A DNA stretch of 64,000 nt from Acidimicrobiales bacterium (GCA_020846295.1 JADLEF010000319.1:1-64000); one strand, 5' to 3'; numbered from the stretch's first letter, positions 1 through 9,617 are shown. The notes: generated by a model not told the origin, from the letters alone. Translations and numbers: made by a program.

Positions 1-91
1 CATACTGTGTCGACTGTCACAGGGGAGCCGACGCACCGGCCGAACGCCCGAGTGGGGACCCGAGCGCTCGCGAGCGAACCATGGGGGGACC

Positions 92-1717
92 ATGAGCAGG
101 TACCGGAGCACCCGATGCTGGACCGCGGCCGTCACGACCTTGGCGATCACCGCAGCCGCCTGCGGCGGAGGTGACGACGGCGCCGAGGGCGGGGACACCG
201 AGACGGCGGCCACCATCGACGCCGGCGTCCAATCGGGCGTCAAGAGCGCGCTCGAGGGCACCACCACCGCGACGGGGACGGCCACCACCGCGGCGCGGAG
301 CACACCGCAGAGCATCGAGGAGTGGGAGGAGCTCTGGGCCGAGGAGCGGGCCGCGGTGGTCGAGAAGATCGAGAAGAACGGGTGGGGCCTGTCCGCCGAC
401 GGCAACACGCTGACGGGACCGGAGGGCTTCACCATCGACCTCACGGCCTGCGCGTCGGGCTGGAGCGACACCCAGGGCCTGAGCGACACCGAGATCAAGA
501 TCGGTGACGTCGTCGCCCAATCGGGCATCGGCGCCGACAACGGGCTGGTCTGGAAGACGGCCGATCTGTGGTTCAAGCACTACTCGGAGCTCGGCGCGTT
601 CAAGGATTCCACCGGCAAGACCCGCACCATCAACTTCGTGGTCCGCGACGACGGCTACGACGTGGCGCGAGCCATCCCGCTGGTCGACGAGATGCTCGAC
701 AGCGAGAAGGTGTTCGCCCTGTGGACCTTCGGGACGCCGGCCGGGCTCAAGGTGTACGACAAGGTCAACCAGTACTGCGTGCCGCACCCGACGCTCATCG
801 GCGGCTCGCCGGCGTGGGGCGACCCGGTGAACCATCCGTGGACCACCGGTTCCTACATCGCCTACACCACCGAGGCGGTGATCTGGGCGGCGTTCATCGA
901 CAAGAACTTCGCCGAGCTGTCCGCCGGCGACGGCAAGGTGACCGTGGCCGGCCTGGTCGCCAACAGCGACTTCGGGGCGACCTACGAGAACGCGTTCAAG
1001 CTGGCCGTCGCCCAATCGCCCAACAAGGACAACATCGAGTTCGTCACCGAGAAGTTCGAGATCACCGCACCGACGGTGACCGACCCGATGACCACGCTGG
1101 CGTCGAAGAACCCCGACATCTTCATCACCATGACCGGCGGCGTGCAGTGCACCCAGATCATCAACGAGGCGGCCCAGAACGGCATGGCCGCCACCACCAA
1201 GTTCCGCTTCATGTCCTCGGTGTGCAAGAGCGCCGCCTACGTGGGCAAGGAGAAGGTCGGTGGTGACGGCTCGCAGGCCGACGGCTGGTACATCGTGGGC
1301 GGCGGGTACAAGGACATCGGCGCCTCCGAGAACGATGGCGACCCGTTCTCGGAGTGGGGTCGACAGTTCCTGACCGAGCGCGGCGTCGACTACAAGGCGT
1401 CGGGCAACTACGGCTACGGGTTCTTCCTCGCCTGGCTGTGGACGCAGACGCTGCGCATCGCCGGTGATCTGCCCGGCGGCCTGACCCGGACCAACTTCAT
1501 CCTCGCCCAGCGGGCGTTCGAGGGCACCAGCCCCATCCATCTCGACGGCATCGCCGTGAACATGAACGGCAACGCCGACGCCTTCTTCGTGGAGGGATCG
1601 GACCTGTCGGTGTACGACTCGGCCAAGCAGGCCTGGGTGGTGCAGGGCGACGTCATCGAGCTGTCGGGCGAATCGCCCAACTGCGCCTGGGACGTCACCG
1701 TCAGCGCCTGCAAGTGA
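92..1717 (+). CDS. Lipoprotein substrate-binding protein, branched-chain amino-acid ABC type
   Basis: This is a receptor for an ABC importer of the branched-chain amino-acid/amide class (Peripla_BP_6-like), acting outside the membrane. The N-terminus has basic residues, a hydrophobic run and a lipobox-like TAAAC, so Cys24 is the probable lipidation site. A Gly/Asp/Thr-rich linker follows, and the bilobed domain starts near residue 130 ([11 protein letters not shown]). At 541 aa it is longer than typical receptors (about 400 aa), partly because of the N-terminal linker. A GGGGGGACC stretch lies just before the ATG. No permease or ATPase is adjacent; the Liv genes 34 kb away could be partners, but that is inference. 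The ligand is unknown. Confidence 0.85.
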   Translation: MSRYRSTRCWTAAVTTLAITAAACGGGDDGAEGGDTETAATIDAGVQSGVKSALEGTTTATGTATTAARSTPQSIEEWEELWAEERAAVVEKIEKNGWGLSADGNTLTGPEGFTIDLTACASGWSDTQGLSDTEIKIGDVVAQSGIGADNGLVWKTADLWFKHYSELGAFKDSTGKTRTINFVVRDDGYDVARAIPLVDEMLDSEKVFALWTFGTPAGLKVYDKVNQYCVPHPTLIGGSPAWGDPVNHPWTTGSYIAYTTEAVIWAAFIDKNFAELSAGDGKVTVAGLVANSDFGATYENAFKLAVAQSPNKDNIEFVTEKFEITAPTVTDPMTTLASKNPDIFITMTGGVQCTQIINEAAQNGMAATTKFRFMSSVCKSAAYVGKEKVGGDGSQADGWYIVGGGYKDIGASENDGDPFSEWGRQFLTERGVDYKASGNYGYGFFLAWLWTQTLRIAGDLPGGLTRTNFILAQRAFEGTSPIHLDGIAVNMNGNADAFFVEGSDLSVYDSAKQAWVVQGDVIELSGESPNCAWDVTVSACK

Positions 1718-1787
1718 CCGGGTGAGAACGGGCGACGCGCCGCCCGCTCGTCGCGCGACGATGACCGAGACGAACAGGGAGACCCAC

Positions 1788-2855
1788 ATGACCCAGCCCA
1801 AGCTTCCCGGCCGCCTCGGCACGCCCGACATGACCATCGGCGAGGATCCGCGGGCCGACCCGCGGATGGTGGCGGCCATGCAGGCGTTCGGCCTCGACGC
1901 GCACGCCGCGCCGGCGCCGGTGACCGTCGACTCGCCCCTCGCCGACGTGCTCGACTTCGTGACCGCGGCCGAGGAGGGCTTCGGCGGGCTGTTCACCGCG
2001 CTGTACGCCGACTTCGGGGCGATGGACGGGGTGGAGCGCAGCGTCGAGGTGATCAAGGGCGTCGACGGCAACGACATCACGCTGTACCTGCACCGGCCCG
2101 CCGGCGCCACCGGGCCGCTGCCGGCGGTGCTGCACCTGCACGGCGGCGGCATGGTGCTGCTCGAGGCGGCCGGCGGCAACTACCCGCGCTGGCGCGACGA
2201 GCTGGCCGCCGCCGGCCTCATCGTGGTCGGCGTGGAGTTCCGCAACGGCGGCGGCAAGCTCGGCCCGCACCCCTTCCCCGCCGGGCTGAACGACTGCAGC
2301 TCGGCGCTGCACTGGCTGCACCAGAACCGGTCCCGCCTCGGGGTGAGCCGGATCGTCGTCTCCGGCGAGTCCGGCGGCGGCAACCTGACGCTGGCCACCA
2401 CGCTCAAGGCCAAGCGCGATGGCCGCCTCGACCACATCGACGGTGTGTACGCGCAGTGCCCGTACATCTCCGGGCTGTACGCCGCCAAGGACGAGGCGCT
2501 GCCCTCGCTCTTCGAGAACGACGGCTACTTCCTCGACTGCTCGATGATGGGAGTGCTGGCCAAGGCGTACGAGCCGAGCGGCGCCAACGACACCAACCCG
2601 CTGGCCTGGCCGTACCACGCCGGCCCCGAGGACCTGCAGGGCCTGCCGCCGCACGTGATCTCGGTCAACCAGCTCGACCCGCTGCGCGACGAGGGCCTGG
2701 TGTACTACCGCAAGCTGCTCGACGCCGGGGTGAGCGCGGTCAGCCGCACGGTGAACGGCACCTGCCACGCCGGTGACTGCATCTTCCGTGGCGCCATGCC
2801 CGACGTGTACGCCGCCACGATCCGGGACATCAAGGGCTTCGCCGACTCGCTCTAG
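1788..2855 (+). CDS. Alpha/beta hydrolase, hormone-sensitive-lipase-like esterase
   Basis: This is a probable cytoplasmic carboxylic-ester hydrolase. It shows an oxyanion-hole HGGG (HLHGGGM), a nucleophile elbow GESGGG, an acid in QLDPLRDEG and a probable catalytic His in GTCHAGD, all in the order of the HSL/esterase family. The ORF opens at 1722, but the ATG at 1788 is preceded by AGGGAG with good spacing, giving 355 aa. It follows the lipoprotein receptor gene by about 70 bp and may be cotranscribed with it. The substrate cannot be read from the sequence. A second member of this family lies at 42189. Confidence 0.85.
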   Translation: MTQPKLPGRLGTPDMTIGEDPRADPRMVAAMQAFGLDAHAAPAPVTVDSPLADVLDFVTAAEEGFGGLFTALYADFGAMDGVERSVEVIKGVDGNDITLYLHRPAGATGPLPAVLHLHGGGMVLLEAAGGNYPRWRDELAAAGLIVVGVEFRNGGGKLGPHPFPAGLNDCSSALHWLHQNRSRLGVSRIVVSGESGGGNLTLATTLKAKRDGRLDHIDGVYAQCPYISGLYAAKDEALPSLFENDGYFLDCSMMGVLAKAYEPSGANDTNPLAWPYHAGPEDLQGLPPHVISVNQLDPLRDEGLVYYRKLLDAGVSAVSRTVNGTCHAGDCIFRGAMPDVYAATIRDIKGFADSL

Positions 2856-2865
2856 CCCGCTCCCC

Positions 2866-2871
2866 TAGGAT
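2866..2871 (+). promoter_or_regulatory. Candidate -10 element of a leaderless promoter
   Basis: TAGGAT lies 8 nt before the ATG at 2880, the distance expected when transcription starts at the start codon. No clear -35 element is seen. The gap to the upstream stop codon is only 24 bp. Confidence 0.35.
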
Positions 2872-2879
2872 CAGCGCCC

Positions 2880-3614
2880 ATGGAACCGTCAGCCGCCGCC
2901 ATCGCCGCGCTCGCCCCCACCGGGACGCTGCGCGCCGCCATCAACCTGAGCAACTTCCTGCTCGTCACCGGGCGCGGCGCCGACGGCAACCCCGAGGGCG
3001 TGTCGCCCGACATGGCCCGCGAGCTGGCCCGCCGCCTCGGGGTGGGCATCGAGCTGCTGCGGTTCAAGTCGCCCGGCGAGCTGGCCGACGCGGCGGAGAC
3101 CGGCGCGTGGGACATCGGCAACATCGGGGCCGAGCCGGCCCGGGCGAAGACCATCGCCTTCACCGCCGCCTACTGTGAGATCGAGGCGTCGTACATCGTC
3201 CCGGCCGGCTCGCCGATCCAATCCGTCGACGAGGTCGACCAGCCCGGCAAGCGCGTCGCCTGCGCCGCCCGCAGCGCGTACGGACTGTGGCTGGAGCGCA
3301 ACCTGCACCACGCCGAACTGGTGCAGGTGAGCGGCCTCGACGATTCGTTCGACCTGTTCGTGAACCAGGGGCTCGACGCCCTCGCCGGCCTGCTACCCCG
3401 GCTCATCACCGACGTGGAGCGCCTGCCCGGCGCCCGCATCCTGCCCGGCCGGTTCACCGCCGTGCAGCAGGCGATCGGCACCCCGAAGGGCCGTGTCGAC
3501 GCCGGCTTCGAGTACCTGAGCTGGTTCGTGGAGGACTGCAAGGCGTCGGGCCTGGTGGCCGAGCTGATCAAGAAGCACAACGTGAGCGGGCTGTCGGTGG
3601 CACCCCCGGCCTGA
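2880..3614 (+). CDS. SBP_bac_3-like solute-binding protein without a signal peptide
   Basis: The fold resembles family-3 amino-acid-binding proteins: an opening TLRAAINLSNF, then GVSPDMARELARRLGV, a segment typical of lobe 1 (WDIGNIGAEPARAKTIAFT) and a lobe-2 segment with Gly-Lys-Arg-Val-Ala. At 244 aa the length matches a mature receptor domain. The first 20 residues are not a signal peptide or lipobox, so the protein is predicted to stay in the cytoplasm, where it could be a ligand sensor or an enzyme such as a cyclohexadienyl-dehydratase-like member. The role is unknown. It sits on the same strand as the preceding hydrolase and converges with paaE. Confidence 0.75.
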   Translation: MEPSAAAIAALAPTGTLRAAINLSNFLLVTGRGADGNPEGVSPDMARELARRLGVGIELLRFKSPGELADAAETGAWDIGNIGAEPARAKTIAFTAAYCEIEASYIVPAGSPIQSVDEVDQPGKRVACAARSAYGLWLERNLHHAELVQVSGLDDSFDLFVNQGLDALAGLLPRLITDVERLPGARILPGRFTAVQQAIGTPKGRVDAGFEYLSWFVEDCKASGLVAELIKKHNVSGLSVAPPA

Positions 3615-3632
3615 CCCGGCGGGCCGGCCGGC

Positions 3633-4706
3633 TCAGCGGCCGACCCCGCCGTGCACGTCGTAGGTGATGGCCACGTCGCCGAGCGGGTGGGCCTGGCAGG
3701 TGAGGATGTAGCCCTCGTCGAGCTCCTCCGCGGTCAGGGCGTAGTTCTTGGTCATGCGCACCTCGCCGCACAGCACCTTGGCCTTGCAGGTGGCGCACAT
3801 GCCGCCCTTGCAGGCGAAGGGCACCTCGCGGCGCACGGAGCGGGCGTAGTCCAGCAACGACGGGCCGTCCGGGTCCACGGCCACCACCGAGGTGCGGCCG
3901 TCCATGGTGACGGTGAGCGTCACCCCCGACAACGGCGTGGGGACCGACTCGACCCGCTGGTCGAAGAACAGCTCGTTCTGCACGTTGCGGGCACCCAGCT
4001 CGGCCAGCGTGGCCTGCGCCGTCTCGACCATGTCGAGCGGGCCGCACACGAACCAGCCGTCCACCGACGCGATGTCGATGAGCGCACCCAGGGCGCGGAG
4101 CTTGTCGGCGTCGAGGCGACCCTGGAACAGCGGCACGTCGTGCGGCTCGCGGCTGAGCACGTGGATGACCGAGAAGCGGTCCGGGTGGCGGTTCTTCAGC
4201 GCCTCGATGTCCTCCAGGAACATGATCGACGTGGTCGTGCGGTTGCCGTACACGAGGGTGACCTCGCTGCCGGCCTCCACCTCGAGGATGGCGGCGATGA
4301 TGGACAGCACCGGGGTGATGCCCGACCCGGCGGCCAGCGCGACATACCGCCCGGTCACCGATGGGTCGGGGCGGTAGCCGAACTCCCCGATCGGCGCCAT
4401 GACCTCGAGGGTGTCGCCGTCGCGCAGCGAGAGCGCCCAGTTCGAGAACACACCGTTCGGTATGCGCTTGACGCCCACCCGGAGCGTGCCCGGGGCCGTG
4501 CAGATCGAGTACGAGCGCCGCACGTCCTCGCCGTCGATGGTGGCCCGCAGCACCACGTGCTGGCCCGGCGTGTGGCGGAAGGTGTCGCGCAGCTCGTCGG
4601 GCACCTCGAAGGTGAGCGAGACGGCGTCGTCGGTCTCGGGGCGGACCTTGACCGCCAGCGGGTGGAACTCGATCACTGGGCCTCCTGCGCCACTCGCCGC
4701 CGTCAC
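3633..4706 (-). CDS. paaE: Phenylacetyl-CoA epoxidase, reductase subunit PaaE
   Basis: PaaE passes electrons from NAD(P)H through FAD and a 2Fe-2S cluster to the PaaAC oxygenase. The order is a ferredoxin-reductase module with a flavin motif (RRSYSIC), a nucleotide-binding segment (AGSGITPVLS), and a C-terminal plant-type ferredoxin with CKGGMCATC plus a later Cys (LTCQ). Two GTG starts are possible. The one at 4706 forms a GTGA overlap with the paaD stop and has AAGGAG 5 nt upstream. The one at 4676 has AGGAGG 4 nt upstream and fits the usual family N-terminus (VIEFHPL). It is the last gene of the coupled paa operon. Confidence 0.93.
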   Translation of the reverse strand: MTAASGAGGPVIEFHPLAVKVRPETDDAVSLTFEVPDELRDTFRHTPGQHVVLRATIDGEDVRRSYSICTAPGTLRVGVKRIPNGVFSNWALSLRDGDTLEVMAPIGEFGYRPDPSVTGRYVALAAGSGITPVLSIIAAILEVEAGSEVTLVYGNRTTTSIMFLEDIEALKNRHPDRFSVIHVLSREPHDVPLFQGRLDADKLRALGALIDIASVDGWFVCGPLDMVETAQATLAELGARNVQNELFFDQRVESVPTPLSGVTLTVTMDGRTSVVAVDPDGPSLLDYARSVRREVPFACKGGMCATCKAKVLCGEVRMTKNYALTAEELDEGYILTCQAHPLGDVAITYDVHGGVGR

Positions 4707-5200
4707 AGCAGCTCCTTGAAGTAGTCGAACGGTTCCAGGCAGTCCTCGCAGCGGTACAGCGCCTTGCAGGCAGTGGAACCGAACTCGCTGATGGGCCGGG
4801 TGCGCCGCGACGAGCACCGGGGACAGGCGATCCGGGTGCGCACCGTCACGGGGGCGGCGATGCCGTAGTCGGTGAGCTTGCGCCGGCCCTCCTCGCTCAT
4901 CCAGTCGGTCGTCCACGCCGGCGACAGCACGGTGCGGACCTCGCCGACCGACCCGGTGCCGGACAGGGCGTCCTCGACCCGGTCGGCGATGTACTGCATG
5001 GCCGGGCATCCCGAGTAGGTGGGCGTGATGGTGACCACGATGCGGCCGTCGACCCGATCGACCGAGCGCAGCACGCCGAGGTCCTCGATGGTCAGCACCG
5101 GCACCTCGGGGTCGGTGACGGCGGCGACCGCGGCCCACACCGCGGCCAGCTCCGGATCGCGCGCCGCGGGCACCGACCTGCCCATGACCACCCCGCTCAC
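4703..5200 (-). CDS. paaD: Phenylacetyl-CoA epoxidase accessory protein PaaD
   Basis: PaaD is a small protein of the DUF59/MIP18 type, thought to help mature the metal centre of the epoxidase. It shows DPEVPVLTIEDLGVLR, TPTYSGCPAM and SPAWTTDWM, followed by a C-terminal zinc-ribbon-like part with CPRC, ISEFGSTACKALY and CEDC. The GTG at 5200 overlaps the paaC stop as GTGA and gives 165 aa, equal to the E. coli protein; an ATG at 5185 is an alternative. The identification rests on several near-invariant motifs. Confidence 0.94.
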   Translation of the reverse strand: MSGVVMGRSVPAARDPELAAVWAAVAAVTDPEVPVLTIEDLGVLRSVDRVDGRIVVTITPTYSGCPAMQYIADRVEDALSGTGSVGEVRTVLSPAWTTDWMSEEGRRKLTDYGIAAPVTVRTRIACPRCSSRRTRPISEFGSTACKALYRCEDCLEPFDYFKELL

Positions 5201-5961
5201 CACTGGGCCCCGATGTGGGCCCGGTACAGCGACTGCATCTCGGGCAGGATGTGGCCCAGCAGCTCGGTGTGGTTGCCGACGCGGCCACCGAGGCGCTGGT
5301 AGGGGTCGGCGGGCAGGGCGAGGGTGGCCTCGGCCAGCACCGCCTGCACCGTCGCATCGAACCGGGTGCGCAACGGCGCCACGTCGGCGGCGATGCCGGC
5401 CAGCGCGTCCTCCACGTCGTCGGCGGCGAACAGGTCGGCGCTGTAGCGCCACAGGGCGTCGATGCCGGCCTGCATGCGTCGGTGGCTCTCCTCGGTCCCG
5501 TCACCGAGGCGCACCACCCACTGGGTGCTGTAGCGCAGGTGGTAGCGGGCCTCCTTGGCCGCCTTGTCGGCGATGGCGGCGAGCTGCGCGTCGCCGCTGG
5601 CGACGAGGGCCTCGTAGAGCGGCACCTGGTAGGCGTCGAGCAGGAACTGCCGGGCGATGGTCTGGCCGAAGTCGCCGTTGGGTTGTTCGACGAGCACCGC
5701 GTTCAGGAACTGTCGCTCATCGCGCAGCATGGCCAGCGCGTCCTCGTCGCGTCCCGCCCCCTCGACCTCGGCGGCGTAGGCGAGCAGGTTGCGGGCCTGG
5801 CCGAGGTGGTCGAGGCAGAGGTTGGCGACGGCGATGTCCTCCTCGAGCTCGGGCATCCAGCTGACCAGCGCGCCGAGCTGCTGGGCGTGGACCAGGTTGT
5901 CGTCGGCGAGCCGCAACAGGTAAGAGAACAGCGGGTTGGCGGCGAACGGGTTGGCGTTCAC
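5197..5961 (-). CDS. paaC: Phenylacetyl-CoA epoxidase structural subunit PaaC
   Basis: PaaC is the ferritin-like, non-catalytic partner of PaaA in the oxygenase core. It shows the family order DDNLVHAQQL, LCLDHLGQARNLL, RQFLLDAYQVPLYEAL and KEARYHLRYSTQWVVRLGDGT. Its 254 aa are normal for the family. The start codon is GTG, inside a GTGA overlap with the paaB stop, so translation is probably coupled. The C-terminus ends one base pattern before the paaD start, again as GTGA. Confidence 0.95.
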   Translation of the reverse strand: MNANPFAANPLFSYLLRLADDNLVHAQQLGALVSWMPELEEDIAVANLCLDHLGQARNLLAYAAEVEGAGRDEDALAMLRDERQFLNAVLVEQPNGDFGQTIARQFLLDAYQVPLYEALVASGDAQLAAIADKAAKEARYHLRYSTQWVVRLGDGTEESHRRMQAGIDALWRYSADLFAADDVEDALAGIAADVAPLRTRFDATVQAVLAEATLALPADPYQRLGGRVGNHTELLGHILPEMQSLYRAHIGAQW

Positions 5962-6290
5962 ATGTGCCCCACTTCTTCGGGGATCTCGTAGAAGGTCGGG
6001 TGGCGGTAGGGCTTGTCGTCGTCGAACCAGTCACCCTTGGCGTCGGGGTCCGAGGCGCGGATGGCGCTGGAGGGCACCACCCAGATCGACACGCCCTCGT
6101 TGCGCCGGGTGTACACGTCCCGAGCGGATTGGATGGCGGTCTCGGCGTCGGGGGCGTGCACGCTGCCGGCGTGCACGTGGGTGAGGCCGCGATCGGCCCG
6201 CACGAACACCTCCCACAGCGGGTACCCGGTGCGGCGGCCCCCCAGCTCGGGGTCCACCTCGCCCGCCATGCGGGGCACGTCGTAGCTCAT
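5958..6290 (-). CDS. paaB: Phenylacetyl-CoA epoxidase subunit PaaB
   Basis: PaaB is a small subunit that bridges the epoxidase core. The 110-aa product carries [44 protein letters not shown] and a C-terminal [16 protein letters not shown], all characteristic of the family. The ATG overlaps the paaA stop as ATGA, and the stop overlaps the GTG of paaC. The longer ORF opening at 7310 in this frame is the shadow of paaA. Confidence 0.95.
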   Translation of the reverse strand: MSYDVPRMAGEVDPELGGRRTGYPLWEVFVRADRGLTHVHAGSVHAPDAETAIQSARDVYTRRNEGVSIWVVPSSAIRASDPDAKGDWFDDDKPYRHPTFYEIPEEVGHM

Positions 6291-7282
6291 GACAGCTCCT
6301 TGTTCGCTGCGTTGACGGTGTTCGCTGCGTTGACGGTGTTCGCGGTGGGCTCTGCGGCGGCGCTGCGCTTGGCGGCGTGGGCGAGGGCGGCCTCGCGCAC
6401 CCAGGCGCCGTCCTCCCAGGCCTTGACCTTGTGGGCGATACGGTCGCGGTTGCACGGCCCGTTGCCCTTGACCACCTCCCAGAAGTCCTCCCAGTCGATG
6501 TCGCCGAAGTCGTAGTGACCGCGCTCCTCGTTCCACGCCAGCTCCGGATCGGGGATCTCCAGGCCGAGGAACTGGGCCTGCGGCACCGTCATGTCCACGA
6601 ACCGCTGGCGCAGCTGATCGTTGGTCTCCACCTTGATGCCCCAGCGCATGGACTGCTCGGTGTGGGGCGACTGGTCGTCGGGCGGGCCGAACATGGCCAG
6701 CGACGGCCACCACCACCGGTCGAGCGCGTCCTGGGCCATGTCCTTCTGGGCCTCGGTGCCGCGGGCCAGGGTGAGCATGATCTCGTAGCCCTGCCGCTGG
6801 TGGAAGGACTCCTCCTTGCAGATGCGGATCATGGCCCGGGCGTAGGGCCCGTAGGAGGTGCGGGTGAGCGCCACCTGGTTGGTGATGGCGGCGCCGTCCA
6901 CCAGCCAGCCGATGGCGCCCATGTCCGCCCACGACAGGGTGGGGTAGTTGAAGATCGACGAGTACTTCTGGCGACCGTTGTGCAGCAGCTCGTTCAGCTC
7001 GTCGCGGGCCACGCCGAGGGTCTCGCACGCCGAGTACAGGTAGAGCCCGTGGCCCGCCTCGTCCTGGACCTTGGCCACCAGGATCGCCTTGCGGCGCAGG
7101 CTCGGGGCCCGGGTGATCCAGTTGCCCTCGGGCTGCTGGCCGATCACCTCGGAGTGGGCGTGCTGGGCGATCTGGCGGATCATCGTCCGCCGGTACTCCT
7201 CGGGCATCCAGTCCCGCGGTTCGATCTTCTGCTTGGCGGCGATCAGCGTGTCGAACGCCTCCTGCCCCGTGGTGACGGTCAT
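6287..7282 (-). CDS. paaA: Phenylacetyl-CoA epoxidase catalytic subunit PaaA
   Basis: PaaA is the di-iron subunit that epoxidises the ring of phenylacetyl-CoA. Iron-ligand helices are visible as [15 protein letters not shown] and [14 protein letters not shown]. The protein is 331 aa. Its C-terminal tail contains an imperfect hexapeptide repeat (NAANTV) from an 18-bp tandem duplication, outside the conserved fold. The ATG at 7282 has GGGGAG 5 nt upstream. It is the first gene of paaABCDE and reads away from paaX across a shared control region with an inverted repeat. Confidence 0.96.
   Translation of the reverse strand: MTVTTGQEAFDTLIAAKQKIEPRDWMPEEYRRTMIRQIAQHAHSEVIGQQPEGNWITRAPSLRRKAILVAKVQDEAGHGLYLYSACETLGVARDELNELLHNGRQKYSSIFNYPTLSWADMGAIGWLVDGAAITNQVALTRTSYGPYARAMIRICKEESFHQRQGYEIMLTLARGTEAQKDMAQDALDRWWWPSLAMFGPPDDQSPHTEQSMRWGIKVETNDQLRQRFVDMTVPQAQFLGLEIPDPELAWNEERGHYDFGDIDWEDFWEVVKGNGPCNRDRIAHKVKAWEDGAWVREAALAHAAKRSAAAEPTANTVNAANTVNAANKELS
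6303..6347. repeat. 18-bp tandem repeat in the 3' end of paaA
   Basis: TTCGCTGCGTTGACGGTG occurs twice in direct succession (6303-6320 and 6321-6338), with a degenerate half copy after it. It encodes the NAANTV repeat in the PaaA tail. Confidence 0.9.
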
Positions 7283-7367
7283 CGCAGCTCCCCGCTAACG
7301 TGATACACACTCGATCCCTTATCGGTACTATTGTGTATCACATGATGGTTCGTCAAGGGAGTGGGCG
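7283..7367. promoter_or_regulatory. paaA-paaX divergent control region with probable PaaX operator
   Basis: The 85-bp gap holds a perfect 10-bp inverted repeat, GTGATACACA (7300-7309) and TGTGTATCAC (7332-7341), with 22 bp between the arms and centres 32 bp apart, about three helix turns. The TGATAC/GTATCA cores resemble the TGATTC/GAATCA sites bound by PaaX elsewhere. On the minus strand TTGACG (7351-7356) is a candidate -35 element for paaA; on the plus strand TACTAT (7326-7331), between the arms, is a candidate -10 for paaX. Binding here would block both promoters. In other bacteria phenylacetyl-CoA releases PaaX; that this holds here is inference. Confidence 0.75.
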
Positions 7368-8246
7368 ATGAACGACATCGTCGCCGAGGCGGTGGCGGAG
7401 TTCGGGGCACGGCCCGGCATCTCGGCCCGCTCGGTGCTGGTGACCCTGTTCGGTGATTCGATCGTGCCCGCCGGCGGCGAGCTGTGGCTGGCCGACCTCA
7501 TCGGGCTGTGCGCCCCGTTCGGCTTCAACGACCGGCTGGTGCGCACCTCGATGTTCCGGCTGAGCACCGAGGGCTGGTTCGAGACCGAACGGGTGGGCCG
7601 CCACAGCCGCTACCGGCTCACCGAGACCGCCATCGGGCAGTTCGCCGCCGCAGAGACCCGCATCTACCACCGTCGGGCGGTCGGCTGGGACGGGCAGTGG
7701 ACGCTGGCCTTCCTCGACGGCGTCGACCGTACCGTTCGGGATGCGGTGGCGGCCGAGCTGCGCTGGGCCGGCTTCGCCGCCCTGTCCCCGGGGGTGCTGG
7801 CCCTGCCCCGCCCCGGTGGGGCCGAGTTGGTGGCCCGCGCCGCCGCCTCCTCGGACACGACGGTGCCGGTCGCCACCGCACGCTTCGAGGATGTGGACGC
7901 GCTGGTGCGCTCCGGCTGGCTGACCGACTCGCTCGGGCTGGGTGAACCGGCCGAGCGCTACCGCAGCTTCCTCGAACGGTACCGATGGGTACGGTCGCTG
8001 CGACGGGCGACGATCGATGACGGCGATGCGCTGTCGTTGCGCACCATGGTGGTGCACGACTACCGCCGCGCCCGGCTCACCGACCCCGACCTGCCCGCCG
8101 CCCTCCTGCCCGCCGACTGGCCGGCGGCGGACGCCTACCGGCTGGCGGCCGATGCATACCGACTGGTATCGCCGGGGGCGTGGCGGGCCCTGGGCGCGAG
8201 CACCGGGCTCACGGTGGCCGACGCCCCGCCGGTGCGCTTCCCGTGA
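7368..8246 (+). CDS. paaX: PaaX-family transcriptional repressor
   Basis: This is a phenylacetate-pathway repressor, probably relieved by phenylacetyl-CoA. An N-terminal winged-helix region of about 95 residues contains the family hallmarks FGDSIVPAGGELWLADLI, FNDRLVRTSMFRL and RVGRHSRYRLTE. A central domain follows with RIYHR and WDGQWTLAFL, then the C-terminal PaaX domain with SLGLGEPAERYRSFLERY. The 292 aa are normal. The ATG at 7368 has AGGGAG 7 nt upstream. Divergence from paaA indicates local control of that operon and probably of its own gene. One exact ATACC-N4-GGTAT site lies near its 3' end (8156-8169). Confidence 0.93.
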   Translation: MNDIVAEAVAEFGARPGISARSVLVTLFGDSIVPAGGELWLADLIGLCAPFGFNDRLVRTSMFRLSTEGWFETERVGRHSRYRLTETAIGQFAAAETRIYHRRAVGWDGQWTLAFLDGVDRTVRDAVAAELRWAGFAALSPGVLALPRPGGAELVARAAASSDTTVPVATARFEDVDALVRSGWLTDSLGLGEPAERYRSFLERYRWVRSLRRATIDDGDALSLRTMVVHDYRRARLTDPDLPAALLPADWPAADAYRLAADAYRLVSPGAWRALGASTGLTVADAPPVRFP

Positions 8247-8264
8247 TGCGCACGGGGAAAGGAA

Positions 8265-8270
8265 TAGGGT
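8265..8270 (+). promoter_or_regulatory. Candidate -10 element of a leaderless promoter
   Basis: TAGGGT lies 6 nt before the ATG at 8277. AAAGG just upstream of it would be an alternative ribosome site only if transcription starts earlier. Confidence 0.35.
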
Positions 8271-8276
8271 GCCGCC

Positions 8277-9107
8277 ATGACCGCCGGAACCGCTCGCGCC
8301 AGCACCGTCGCCACCGCCATCGAGGATCCGCCCGAGATCCAACAGGCGAACCCGATCCACGCCGAGGGCGCCAAGGCCTACGGGTACGATCGGCCCATCG
8401 TGGCCGGACTGTCGAGCTACGGCTGGGCCGCGGCGGCGATGATCGAGCTGTTCGGCGAGGGCTGGCTCGATGATGGGTGGGCGGAGTTCCGCCTGCCCCG
8501 GCCGGTGTTCGCCGGCGACGTGCTGAGGACCGTGGCCGAGCTGCAGGCCGACGGGTCCTGCGCCTTCTCCCAGACCAACGAGGCAGGCAAGGAGACCGTC
8601 GTCGGTCGGGCCGGGCCCGGCCTGGCGCCGTTCCACGGTGAGTGGAACCTGCCCGCGCGGCGAGACCCGGTGCCGCCCGCCGAGCACCGCCCGATGCTGC
8701 TGCCCGAGCAGGCCCCCGTCGGCGAGGACTACCCGCCCATGGCGGTCGAGCTCACCGTGGAGGCGGCGCGGCGCTGGTCCTCCGACCGGTTGGGCGACGA
8801 GCACCCCCGCTACCACGAGGGGGCGCGACCCCGGGCCCACCCGTCGTGGGTGCCGGGCCAGATGACGCCGCTGATCCGCCACAGCTACCGCTTCGCCGCC
8901 GGCATCCACACCACCGGCCGGGTGCAGCACCTGGCGCCCATCCGCGCCGGGCAGCGCATCGTGGTGGCGGGGCGCTGGATCGGCAACGAGCTGCGCAAGG
9001 AGCGCTGGTGGTCCACCAGCGACGCCGTGTTCCTCGGCGAGGACGGTACCGAGCTGGCCTACTGCCAGCAGGCGCAGATCCTGCTGCCACCGCTGCCCAA
9101 GGACTGA
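8277..9107 (+). CDS. Double-hotdog MaoC-like / acyl-CoA thioesterase-like protein
   Basis: This is probably a cytoplasmic enzyme acting on acyl-CoA, such as a dehydratase or hydratase. The N-terminal half carries a MaoC-like pattern (NPIHAEGAKAYGYDRPIVAGLSSYG, then a beta segment RPVFAGDVLRTVAEL). The C-terminal half repeats a hotdog-like pattern (VQHLAPIRAGQRIVVAGRWIGNEL). At 276 aa it matches two fused hotdog units. It lies 30 bp after paaX, but its substrate is unknown and membership of the phenylacetate pathway is not shown. The macro-domain gene follows after 3 bp. Confidence 0.7.
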   Translation: MTAGTARASTVATAIEDPPEIQQANPIHAEGAKAYGYDRPIVAGLSSYGWAAAAMIELFGEGWLDDGWAEFRLPRPVFAGDVLRTVAELQADGSCAFSQTNEAGKETVVGRAGPGLAPFHGEWNLPARRDPVPPAEHRPMLLPEQAPVGEDYPPMAVELTVEAARRWSSDRLGDEHPRYHEGARPRAHPSWVPGQMTPLIRHSYRFAAGIHTTGRVQHLAPIRAGQRIVVAGRWIGNELRKERWWSTSDAVFLGEDGTELAYCQQAQILLPPLPKD

Positions 9108-9110
9108 CCG

Positions 9111-9617
<507 letters not shown>

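Noticed and set aside
65-76. CGCTCGCGAGCG palindrome upstream of the first gene
   Set aside because: It is short and CG-only apart from one A/T pair, so it is likely by chance at this base composition.
17-2179. 720-aa minus-strand ORF opposite the lipoprotein receptor and hydrolase
   Set aside because: Its residues are Arg/Gly/Val/His-rich in the way typical of antisense frames at high GC, and it covers two well-supported genes on the other strand.
7980-7996. GTACC-GATG-GGTAC in paaX as another ATACC-type site
   Set aside because: It has two mismatches to the arms; sites with two mismatches were not counted.
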